A DNA stretch of 64,000 bases from Glandiceps talaboti (taxonomy: Eukaryota; Hemichordata; Enteropneusta; Spengelidae), in NCBI RefSeq assembly GCF_964340395.1, contig NC_135557.1, positions 1,776,187 through 1,840,186 on the forward strand, given 5' to 3'. The translations under genes were made by a program, and so were the position numbers. This document shows, one piece after another, positions 11,403 through 21,547 of this stretch. How positions within the stretch are numbered: the first letter of the stretch is position 1; every line of letters begins with the position of its first letter. Below the pieces are notes generated by a model. That model was not told where the DNA came from and searched no databases. It saw nothing but the letters and a program-made list of their open reading frames with translations.

Positions 11403-11420
11403 AGTTTTTGTGAAAGCAGC

Positions 11421-11717
11421 CTAAATAGGGGATTTTCCCTACATCTACATATCTGATTTACTCTACATATCTGATTTACCCTACATATCTGATTTACCCT
11501 ACATATCTGATTTACCCTATATATAGGATTTACCCTACATATAGGATTTACCCTACATATAGGATTTACCCTACATATCTAATTTACACTAGATATAAGA
11601 TTTACCCTATATGTCTAATTAACCTACATATATGATTTACCCTACATAACTGAATCCTACATATTGGATTTACTCAACATATTGGATTCATCCAACATAT
11701 AGAATATTACTCTATTT
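11421..11717. repeat. 18-bp satellite, block 2 (left of the LINE)
   Basis: Same 18-bp unit as block 1. It ends in 'gaatattactctattt', where the LINE was inserted, and continues as block 3 immediately on the other side of the LINE. Confidence 0.96.
11710..11717. repeat. LINE target-site duplication, left copy
   Basis: ctctattt, repeated at 13263-13270. The last bases merge with the T-run, so the duplication could be a base or two shorter. Confidence 0.8.
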
Positions 11718-13262
11718 TTTTTTTTTTAAATTTCCAAAACAACTGCAAGACAATACAAAGGCAAACAATACATTACTGAGAAAACACAGGATGTACAAAC
11801 GGAGAGGGTGGAGGGTTAGTTAACTTAATTAAATAGATTAATACATGGGATTGGAAATAATTACAATTGATAAAGAATAATGTAACAATACCTTGAACAG
11901 AAAATATCCGTCTGTAATGAAAGGACTAAGCACAGAATCCTAACTTAATCACAAGAAAACACCCAATCCCTACTCAGTTGAAAAACCAGTTGCATGATTT
12001 ACAGTAACGTAATAATTACAAAACTAATGATTCCCATTTGTGCTCCAGGGCTCCTCTGCGAGCAAATTTAATTTCCATATCCTTAACACTTTTGAGATAA
12101 CTAATAAATGAATCAAAATTGGAGTCTGGACGCCTTTCAATTAACTGAGCTTTATACAAAAAAAATTTGCCCAAGATGATAAGGTGATTGACTAAATTGA
12201 AGATTTTGTCGCAAATGTCAAACTTACCAAAAATCACATCTGACATAGACAAGTGAATATCAGGAACAAAATTAAGGAGTAAAATAAACTTGTCCCAAAA
12301 TACTTTAGCTGCAGGACACTCCCAAAGGAGGTGATGTAAATCTTCGTTTTCAGGGCACCAGTTGCAACAACTGGTGTCTTTAATTCCCCATATATTTAAT
12401 TTCTGGTTTGTGGCGAGAATGTTATGCAAGATTTTAAACTGAAAATTTCTGATTTTTTCCTCCATGGTTACCCTAAATGAAAGATTCCATATAGTTTTCC
12501 AGTCAAACTGTGAACAATCAAAGAAGGAATCCCATTTCCCCAATACCGTTGGGGCTTGAAAAACAGAGTGTAATAACAAATCATATACTTCCTTTGTAGT
12601 AACCTTATCAAGTAGTTTTCCTCCAACTTTCGGAACAAAGCGATTCACAGTAGGTGTTTGAATAATATTGGGACTATGTGATCTCATCTCTGTCTTCCAT
12701 TTACGTGGGATTGCATCTAGTAAACCAGCATAAGATAAAAAGTCAATTTCAACATGGAATTTATGTTTGAAATCATTCCAAGAGAGAATATTACCATAAG
12801 GATCACACAGATCCCTAATGTATAATATACCCCGATCATACAGCCTTCTATAAAGCACTGATTTTCCTCCAATCCTAATATGTGAATTATTCCAAATAAT
12901 CTCCTGAGCTATATCAAGACTGGTTGACGGTTTCTTCCTATATACTTTTGAAAGAGTAAACCAACTGTTTAACGCCTCTTTGTAAAACAAAGGCAAGTGA
13001 CCTAAGCCTAAACAAGAGGGATCAAAGTTGCAGCAAAGAAGAAATCTAAGACCACCAATTTTATTAAAATAAAATTTAGGAATTATTGACCATGAAGCAG
13101 TAGATTCTAAAAGGCGTTTTAGCCACATTACTTTTATCGCCTGATCAGTAATGGCTATTGATGGTAATTTCAGACCCCCTTCTGAAATTTGACCAATCAT
13201 AGTACTCCATTTCACTTTAGGTCTCTTATTATTCCAAATGAAAGAATTAATAAGTTTCTGAG
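11718..13262 (-). mobile_element. 5'-truncated LINE (L1/Tx1-like) inserted in the satellite
   Basis: A minus-strand non-LTR retrotransposon copy of about 1.55 kb. Its 3' end carries an A-tail, seen as the T-run at 11714-11727. About 290 bp of 3' UTR (11728-12015) precedes the stop of ORF2. The 5' end is truncated inside ORF2 just downstream of the RT core. The 8-bp duplication ctctattt flanks both ends (11710-11717 and 13263-13270). An empty version of the same satellite segment survives at about 8815-8850. These are the hallmarks of target-primed reverse transcription. Confidence 0.92.
12016..13262 (-). pseudogene. LINE ORF2 C-terminal region (open, 5'-truncated)
   Basis: About 415 codons of LINE ORF2 are still free of stops, ending at 12016-12018. 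The retained part starts with QKLINSFIWNNKRPK followed by a GGLKLPSI stretch, the usual post-RT thumb region of L1-like ORF2. It ends with the zinc-knuckle pattern CCNWCPEN, HHLLWEC and a following FWDKF, also typical of that family. Endonuclease and the catalytic RT motifs are absent, so it is inactive. By chance the frame continues into the satellite (to 13542), giving an apparent 508-residue fusion whose N-terminal ~93 residues are satellite-derived RVNQIC repeats. That fusion has no biological standing. The lack of stops suggests a fairly young insertion. Confidence 0.88.
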
Positions 13263-13270
13263 CTCTATTT
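13263..13270. repeat. LINE target-site duplication, right copy
   Basis: ctctattt, matching 11710-11717, followed directly by 'atctgatttaccc' of the satellite. Confidence 0.8.
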
Positions 13271-13339
13271 ATCTGATTTACCCTATATATAGGATTTACC
13301 CTACAAATCTGATTTACCCTACATAACTGATTTACTCTA

Positions 13340-14585
13340 CATAACTGATTTAACATATATATATATATAGGATTATCCCGACATATAGGATTTACTCTAC
13401 ATATTTGATTTACTCTATATATCGGATTTACCCTACATATCAGATTTACCCTACATATCAGATTTACCCTACATATCTGATTTACCCTACAAATCTGATT
13501 TACCCTACATAACTGATTTACTCTACATAACTGATTTAACATATATATATATAGGATTATCCCGACATATAGGATTTACTCTACATATTTGATTTACTCT
13601 ATATATAGGATTTACTCTACATATTTGATTTACCCTATATATAGGATTTACCCTACATATCAGATTTACCCTACATAACTGATTTACTCTACATATCTGA
13701 TATACTTTACATTTCTGATTTACTCTACATATCGGATTTACCCTAAAAAGAGGATTTTCCCCACATATAGGATTTACCCTACATATCAGATTTACCCTAC
13801 ATATCTGATTTACCCTACAAATCTGATTTACCCTACATAACTGATTTACTCTACATAACTGATTTAACATATATATATATAGGATTATCCCGACATATAG
13901 GATTTACTCTACATATTTGATTTACTCTATATATAGGATTTACCCTACATATCAGATTTACCCTACATATCAGATTTACCCTACATATCTGATTTACCCT
14001 ACAAATCTGATTTACCCTACATAACTGATTTACTCTACATAACTGATTTAACATATATATATATAGGATTATCCCGACATATAGGATTTACTCTACATAT
14101 TTGATTTACTCTATATATAGGATTTACTCTACATATTTGATTTACCCTATATATAGGATTTACCCTACATATCAGATTTACCCTACATAACTGATTTACT
14201 CTACATATCTGATATACTTTACATTTCTGATTTACTCTACATATCGGATTTACCCTAAAAAGAGGATTTTCCCCACATATAGGATTTACCCTACATATCA
14301 GATTTACCCTACATATCTGATTTACCCTACAAATCTGATTTACCCTACATAACTGATTTACTCTACATAACTGATTTAACATATATATATATAGGATTAT
14401 CCCGACATATAGGATTTACTCTACATATTTGATTTACTCTATATATAGGATTTACCCTACATATCAGATTTACCCTACATATCAGATTTACCCTACATAT
14501 CTGATTTACCCTACAAATCTGATTTACCCTACATATCTGATTTACTCTACATATCTGATTTAACATATATATATATAGGATTATC
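13340..14585. repeat. 512-bp higher-order repeat within the satellite
   Basis: A marker, 'gatttaacatatatatat' followed by 'aggattatccc', occurs at about 13347, 13533, 13861, 14045, 14373 and 14557. The spacings are 186, 328, 184, 328 and 184 bp. The 328+184 pair therefore forms a 512-bp composite unit repeated about 2.4 times with almost no divergence. This indicates recent amplification of a multi-unit block. Confidence 0.9.
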
Positions 14586-15799
14586 CCAACATATAGGATT
14601 TACTCTACATATTTGATTTACTCTATATATCGGATTTACCCTACACATCTGATTTACCCTATATATCTGATTTACCCTACACATCTGATTTACCCTACAT
14701 ATCTGATTTACCCTACATATTTGATTTACTCTACATATCTAATTTACTCTACATATTTGATTTACTCTATATATCAGATTTACCCTACACATCTGATTCA
14801 CCCTACACATCTGATTTACCCTATATATCTGATTTACCCTACACATCTGATTTACCCTACATATCTGATTTACTCTACGTATAGGATTTACCCTACATAT
14901 CTGATTTTCCCCACATATAGTATTTATCTCACATATGTGATTTACTCTACATATCAGATTTAACATATATATAGGATTTTCATGTATATAGGATTTACCC
15001 TAAATACCTGATTTACCCTACATATCTGATTTACCCTAAATACCTGATTTACTCTTCACATCTGATTTACCCTACATATCTCATTTACTCTACATATCTG
15101 ATTTACCCTACAGATCTGACTTACTCCACATATCTGATTTACCATACATATAGAATTTCCCCTAATTTTATGATTTTCCCTACATATAGGATTTTCCCTA
15201 CATATAGGATTTACTCTACATATCTGATTTACCCTCCATATCTAATTTACCCTACATATTGGATTTACTCTACACATTAGATTTATCCAACATATAGAAT
15301 ATTACTCTTCATGTATGATTTACACTACAAATAGGATTTATCCTACATATCTGATTTACCCTAATATAGGACTTAGCCTTCATACCTTATTTACTCTACA
15401 TATCCGAATTACCCTATATATCGGATTTACCCTACACATCTGATTTACCCTACACATCTGATTTACCCTATATATCTGATTTACCCTATATATAGGATTT
15501 ACCCTATATATAGGATTTACTCTATATATAGGATATACACTACATATCCGATTTACCCTTTATATAGGATTTACTCTACGTATAGGATTTACCCTACATA
15601 TCTGATTTTCCCCACATATAGTATTTATCTCACATATGTGATTTACTCTACATATCGGATTTAAAATATATATATATATGATTTACCCTACATATGGCAT
15701 TTACTCTACATATAGGAGAAACCCTACATATCTGATTTACCCTTCATATAAGATTTACTCTCCATATGGGATTTTACTCTACATATCTCACTTACTCTA

Positions 15800-16270
15800 C
15801 ATATCTGATTTACCCTACATATCTGATTTACTCTATATTTAGGATTTACCCTACATATGGGATTTACCCTACATATAGGATTTACCCTACATATAGGATT
15901 TACCCTATATATCTAATTTACTCTACATATCTCATTTACTCTACAGATCTGATTTACCCTACTTATAGGATTTACTCTATATTTAGGATTTACCCTACAT
16001 ATAGGATTTACCCTACATATAGGATTTACCCTACATATAGGATTTACCCTATATATCTAATTTACTCTACATATCTCATTTACTCTACAGATCTGATTTA
16101 CCCTACTTATAGGATTTACTCTATGTAACGGATTTACCCTACATATAGGATTTACCCTACATATAGGATTTACCCTATATATCTAATTTACTCTACATAT
16201 CTCATTTACTCTACAGATCTGATTTACCCTACTTATAGGATTTACTCTATGTAACGGATTTACCCTACAT
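15800..16270. repeat. Second higher-order zone (~125-145 bp)
   Basis: A block running from 'atctaatttactctacatat' through 'ctcatttactctacagatct' to 'acttataggatttactctat' recurs near 15911, 16055 and 16181. It is a smaller composite amplification than the 512-bp one. Confidence 0.8.
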
Positions 16271-16728
16271 TTAGGATTTACTCTATGTATCTGAATTACG
16301 CTATATACAGGTTTTATCCTATATATCTGATTTATCCTAGATATAGGATTTACCATACATATCTGATATACCCTAGATATCTGATTTACCCTAAACATCT
16401 TATTTACCCTACATATATGATTTACTTTTCATATAGATTTTTCATGAGAAGGTGGACAATAAAAATATTGTAGAAAATAATATACTTGAACCTAGCATTG
16501 GCAAAAAAAAATCAATGGGAAGTTATAATCATTATCAAATTCATTTGAGTCACAAAGAACACAAGTATCGCCTCAGTCACTTATTCGTTTTCCTGTTTTA
16601 ATTTTAATCCATACTGGCGTGAAGAGCATCTAAAATGTGTCAACATTCTTCAATGACTAATAATAATGATAACTGATGTTACGTAGAGCTTGAGTATTGG
16701 CACTGATGTATTCGAAGTAGTTTATTTT

Positions 16729-16762
16729 GTACTCATTATTCATTAACATGAATAATGAGTAC
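16729..16762. other. 15-bp perfect palindrome present only in copy 1
   Basis: Arms gtactcattattcat (16729-16743) and atgaataatgagtac (16748-16762) flank a 4-nt loop taac. In copy 2 (about 20636-20660) the corresponding sequence runs straight from 'tttgtactc' to 'tgaattcattaacatac', lacking about 30 bp. Confidence 0.85.
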
Positions 16763-17215
16763 AATGAATTCATTAACATACAACTGTGTAGACGTCCACC
16801 TGGATGCGCTATTATTATAATGACTCGAGAGACGTTAGATCTTTTGATTGGTCGAGAGAGTATATTAATATTGGGACAATGATAAACAAATTAGAGAGAA
16901 CAACGTATTATGTTAGTGTAGAAGGTGGGAGTCAGACTTCGCCAGACAACGGTGGTGCAAGGTCGCAGAGACGCTTGGTCGACGTGGAATGGTGCGTCGG
17001 TGTTCAGCTTTCCACGTGTATACATGCTCTTCGTCGGAACTCAATGTGCGTTGTTCACCTGTATAAAATGTCCACATCCACCTTTGAAGTAAGTGTGAGA
17101 TAACTACTACCTACTGGCAACGAGAAGTTTCCATGTTGGATGTATAGCTATCAAAGGTAAAGACTTTTGTGTGAAAAACAGTGCATATTGAGAATAGCGA
17201 ACTTTAACATTCGTA

Positions 17216-17811
17216 AGGGAGTGTCCAGATCTTACTTCCAGTGGGGCCCAGGAGGATTTCCCCTTTTCCTTGTGTATTTTTTCATGTCCCCCCCCCCCAC
17301 AATGAGCATAAATTACCAAAACAGTGAAAATTAAAAAAGAGAAAAATCAGACATAGTATCCACTTACATAGTAGGAACATCAGAATTTAGATTTAGAAAA
17401 CTGGCTGGAAAAATTAATGAAATTAAAATTAATATCATGGACATGAATGAAACAGATAGTGACTGAGACTGAAAGTGATACTTCTGTAATGCATGTTCTA
17501 GGCAGTGATGGAGACAATTGTGATACTGATAGCTCAGAAAATTCATGTACTGATGATAACACTGATAGTGATTGTGATGAAACAAGTCTTGCACATCCTC
17601 ACGGACAAGTTACTTTGAGAAGTGCCAGAATTAATATTGCAGTTGATTTATGTTGAATTAAATAATCATGATTTTTTTCCATTACCCCCCTAGAAAATTG
17701 TTAATTTTTTGTTTAGCCCCCCCCCCCCCCCAATTCTTCCTGATAAAAACTGATGCTCCCCCTCCCCGAAAATCCCCCGGGCCCCCTGGAAGTAAAATCT
17801 GGGCGCTCCCT
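17216..17811. mobile_element. ~600-bp inverted-repeat (foldback-like) element
   Basis: The left end 17216-17262 (agggagtgtccagatcttac, then ttccag and G/C-rich sequence and 'ggatttcccc') is matched in inverted orientation by 17769-17811 (ending ctgggcgctccct). The arms are about 44 bp long, with several mismatches. Internal C-tracts lie at 17288-17300, 17684-17692 and 17717-17731. I see no clear target-site duplication. The interior carries the acidic remnant described next. Copy 2 of the duplication keeps only the left end (about 20997-21072). Confidence 0.65.
17360..17656 (+). pseudogene. Acidic Ser/Asp-rich tail of a transposon-type protein
   Basis: The frame ending at TGA 17654-17656 encodes a highly acidic stretch (SDGDNCDTDSSENSCTDDN, then TDSDCDE) followed by LRSARINIAVDL and a stop. 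Just upstream, in another frame, a short lysine-rich piece (RKLAGKINEIK) ends at TGA near 17466, so a frameshift is present. The layout matches the remnant at 9845-10188: a lysine-rich SAP-like end, an acidic Ser/Asp tail and a terminal RSAR. I infer the same element-encoded protein family. The function is unknown. Confidence 0.35.
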
Positions 17812-18635
17812 AAAGACGTATCGGACAATTTCTGTACACGTCATTTCGTCATTCCGACATAAACCATCTGTTCATCCGCCGTTGAAGACCGGCGTAGAGA
17901 CCAAAGAACACTAGTATAAGATAGATTATGTTGAACTGTATTATTTATAACATAATTGCGTTGTATGTGATAATTTGGTGCTGATAAATACTTTATCATA
18001 CATTGTAGTATATATTTTTAGTGTTCTGAGTACACACATGTATCATGAAAAGTTGAGAACAACACGCCTACGCCGTATGTAATACAAAGGTCGAGTCGTA
18101 CGTCAACATGTGCGCTCGTACCTGAACTGACCCTTAGGAAATACGCATTCACTTTTCCTCACATTACGTTTTTGTTCCTAAAGCTATTTTGCTCACGCTC
18201 ACAGTATAGTGTACCATGCCATCTAATTTCAATTCTGGCCAGTTTCACAATAATGAATGTTATTGATGCGCCAAACTTCAGTTGTTGTAGATTAACTACT
18301 TTTACCCGTTGCACATGAGTCGTGTTCTACGTACTACATCATACAAGCGGTCATAACCTTAACGTGACGGGGTGTACACATGTGTGTACGCGGCTGAAGT
18401 CGCGGTTGTTGGAAAAAAACCCAGATACTATCACACGTACATTAACAGTTTTGAGAACTGATATAATGTTTGAGCGATTAACTTTGAAGGTATTAAGAAT
18501 GTGTATTTGACGCCGAAACGCGTCGTAATGGATGTCAAAGGTCACGCCTGTCACGAGCACGACGCCCTTGTTACCTGCGCCTGTCAGCAGACTCGGCCAA
18601 AAAAAAGTTGAAAAAAATAAAAAAATAAAAAACTT

Positions 18636-19768
18636 TTATAAAAAATACATTTTGACTTTTAATTATATATAATCCTTAAAAATTCTGGTTTGACGAAAAA
18701 TAAAAATATTCTCAAATAAATGAAAACTTGTTTCAATTGATATAATATGAACATGGAATAAAAGTACATAAACGGTTAAATTAGTTTATCAGTACGAAAA
18801 ATATAAAAGAAATACTACAGCTAAAATAAAATTATAATTCTGGCCTGAACGGCTTACCATATGGGATATCCCAAAACTCGTTCTTTGTAGAAGTTTATTT
18901 ACATGATAAAAGAATGAAATTTACCCTTGTATTCAGATTGTACCAAATTGATGTCTGTGGTACTTCTACTTTCAGTTTCACGGTGATAGTTCGCAGCATT
19001 GTAACGATCATCTTGTATAGCTTGGCTTTTAACACAACATGCAAGCATACGTTCTGTGTACGTCTGTAACGATGTGACATCAAGACCCCTTCTGTTTCAA
19101 ATTGGTGTAGACAGTAGATGTCTCTCTTGCATGATCATATAAATGTGGGCTGTAAATGAAGGAAGTGACGTAATTTCTGACAAAGCTTGCCGTTTTTTCA
19201 TTTTTTTTCAACTTTTTATTTTTTAACTTTTTTTTCAACTTTTTTCAACGATCATTTTGCTTTGAACAATTTCCCTTCTAGACACCAAAAATATATTACA
19301 GAGATTAAGATGTCTTCATACAAAAGCGATTAAGATGACGACATAACCTTTGACACGTACGCGTCGCACAATTGTAAGTTGTAAAAACATGTGTATATAC
19401 AGTGTTCTTCTGTTCGCTGGCGACTTCCCAGGCCGGGCGCGAGTTATAGGGCAATGCACGAAGGGGGACCGATTGTCTGCCATGGCAGACGAATACTCCT
19501 ACCACGAGAACTTGTACAAGTAGCTGCAGTAAGCCATTACAATAAATTGTAGTCTTAATTTTTTGTTCTGAGCATTCTATCATTCCGGGGATGTACTTCA
19601 AACTCACGCAAGATTCCTCGGAATGACAAACACTGAATAACGCCACCTTTGGAATTTGTGACTTTTTTGCATCTAAGGAAAACATACACTCACTAATTCT
19701 TGATGCTGCGAAATTCATTATTGTTGATACAGATTTGTGATTACTCTATTGTTGATGTTTGTCAGTAC

Positions 19769-19831
<63 letters not shown>

Positions 19832-20431
19832 TTTGTTTGTTTGTTTGTTTGTTTGTTTGTTTGTTTGTTTTCATAAACAAAACTAACTAGGCCTGAGTTC
19901 GTAATAATTTACTGCAACTCTTTGCAGGATTTTGATATCATTAAAGCATTTCCTTTCCAATACTGCATAAACATGTGCCTATTTTGAGTCAAACTTCTTA
20001 CTCTTACTCCCGGCGTCGCATACATAGATGTTGTCATCATCATCATCATCTGTTGCAAGCCCCTGTGAGACTTTCAACATCGTTTTTAGGGTATCTTTTG
20101 TATTCTCTGCAGATTTTATGAGCTTCAGAGTAGGTTGTTATTACGATGCGTGTCGACAACACAGTTAACAGACTAAAATAGCCCTTAACTCCACTAAGGG
20201 CATAGTACATTCTAAACGGTATCTACACAAGACCCACTTGTACTACACTGGTTTTTTAAACATTTTAATTCAAAGGCCACAGGTCCAAAATACAAGTCAC
20301 TACTAAGTATGAACAAAAACATAATACGATTAAAAAAATGTACAGTTCCAATTCATTTGTTTCAGCTCTTACAGTGGTAGAGCGTGTTTGTGAAAGGTTG
20401 CAAGAGTTTGTAAATCAAGCTACCTATATTC
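18636..20431. other. Mostly non-coding spacer between the duplicated copies
   Basis: AT-rich. The 137-codon minus-strand frame 19305-19718 has no recognisable domain and is probably chance. A T-rich stretch at 19195-19256 is roughly the reverse complement of the A-rich tail at 18600-18640, so the two may bound a small decayed element. No RNA gene seen. Confidence 0.45.
19768..19870. repeat. (ATTT)n-(GTTT)n compound microsatellite
   Basis: About 16 TTAT/TATT tetramers pass without a break into about ten GTTT tetramers, as expected from one tetranucleotide array with a spreading A-to-G change. Confidence 0.96.
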
Positions 20432-21195
20432 ATCATTATCAAATTCATTTGAGTCACAAAGAACACAAGTATCGACTCAGTCACTTTGTCGTTTTCCTGT
20501 TTTAATTTTAATCCATACTGGCGTGAAGAGCATCTAAAATGTGCCAACATTCTTCTATGACTAATAATAATGATAATAACTGATGTTACGTAGAGCTTGA
20601 GTATTGGCACTGATGTATTCGAAGTAGTTTATTTTGTACTCTGAATTCATTAACATACAACTGTGTAGACGTCCACCTGGATGCGCTATTATTATAATGA
20701 CTCGAGAGACGTTAGATCTTTTGATTGGTCGAGAGAGTATATTAATATTGGGACAATGATAAACTAATTAGAGAGAATAACGTCTCATGTTAGTGTAGAA
20801 GGTGGGAGTCGGACTTCGTCGGAACTCAGTGTGCATTGTTCACCTGTATACAGTGTCCACATCCACCTTTGAAATAAGTGTGAGATGACTACGACCTACT
20901 GGCAACGAGAAGTTTCCATGTTGGATGTATAGCCGTCAAAGGTGGCTTTTGTGTGAAAACATTGCAATTTGAGAATAGCGAACTTTAACATTCGTAAGGG
21001 AGTGTCCAGATCTTACTTCCAGGGGTCCCCGGAGGATTTCCCCTTTTCCTTGTGTATTTTTTTTCATGCCCCCATCCTAAAAAAGCTTGGGAAAAATTGA
21101 TGCCCCCCCCCTGCAAGTTCTTGATTTTTTTCCATGCCTCCCCGTAGACTTACACACACATACACGTACACAAAACACACTATACATACACAGTG

Positions 21196-21227
<32 letters not shown>

Positions 21228-21547
21228 TGTACGTATGTATGTATGTATGTATGTATGTACGTATGTATGTATGTACGTACGTACGTACGTACGTATGTAT
21301 GTATGTACGTACGTACGTATGTATGTATGCAGTTGTTGGAAAAACAGATAGTATCACACGTAAATTAACAGTTTTGAGAACTGGTATAATGTTTGAACGA
21401 TCACCTTTGAAGGTAATAAGAATGTGTATTTGACGCCGAAACACGTCGTATTGGATGTCAAAGGTCACACCTGTCACGAGCACGACGTGCTCGGGACCGG
21501 TGTCTGTCAGCAGAGTCGGCCAAAAAAAAAGTTGGAAAAATAAAAAA
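20432..21547. repeat. Duplicated segment, copy 2
   Basis: Homologous to 16528-18635. Relative to copy 1 it lacks the 30-bp palindrome and a 92-bp stretch (between two 'cttcg' words at 16937 and 17029 in copy 1). It also lacks the interior and right end of the inverted-repeat element. A GTAT/GTAC microsatellite fills the gap before homology resumes at about 21330. Confidence 0.85.
21193..21331. repeat. (GTAT/GTAC)n microsatellite
   Basis: Tandem gtat and gtac tetramers, about 34 units, preceded by CA-rich sequence. The TYVC-type frames on both strands come from the repeat. Confidence 0.96.

Larger units (their letters stand above)
13271..16436. repeat. 18-bp satellite, block 3
   Basis: The longest block of the gatttaccctacatatct satellite. 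It decays gradually towards its right end (last clear units near 16430). It contains two zones of higher-order repetition, listed separately. All ORFs inside it (RVNQIC or LIYPTY periodicity) are phantom. Confidence 0.97.
16528..18635. repeat. Duplicated segment, copy 1
   Basis: 16528-17295 and 18404-18635 match 20432-21072 and 21330-21547 at high but imperfect identity, in the same orientation. The non-matching middle (about 17300-18400) contains most of an inverted-repeat element and unique DNA. Both copies end in an A-rich tail (starting 'ggccaaaaaaaagttg'). That tail would suit a retroposon-like 3' end, but no target duplication was found. Small ORFs inside it are not recognisable. Confidence 0.85.

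Noticed and set aside
8965-11420. Terminal inverted repeats bounding the 2.45-kb segment
   Set aside because: The C-rich clusters at both edges are in the same orientation, so they are not inverted repeats.
12016-13542. A single 508-residue protein fusing RVNQIC repeats to a reverse transcriptase region
   Set aside because: The N-terminal ~93 residues are the 18-bp satellite read in frame. The LINE boundary with its target duplication at 13263-13270 shows that two unrelated sequences merely share a frame.
13523-14566. Several identical 67- and 115-residue 'proteins' on the minus strand
   Set aside because: They are copies of the satellite's 512-bp higher-order unit; the six-residue periodicity follows directly from the 18-bp repeat.
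7401-16436. Telomere-like array (contains taccctac)
   Set aside because: The unit is 18 bp and degenerate, not a TTAGGG/CCCTAA-type hexamer; the resemblance is limited to 'cccta'.
19305-19718. 137-residue minus-strand ORF as a gene
   Set aside because: No recognisable domain and no counterpart or splice context; its length is within what chance gives in 64 kb.
21064-21483. 139-residue protein with THIHTYIRTYVH repeats
   Set aside because: It is the translation of the GTAT/GTAC microsatellite joined by chance to flanking duplicated sequence.
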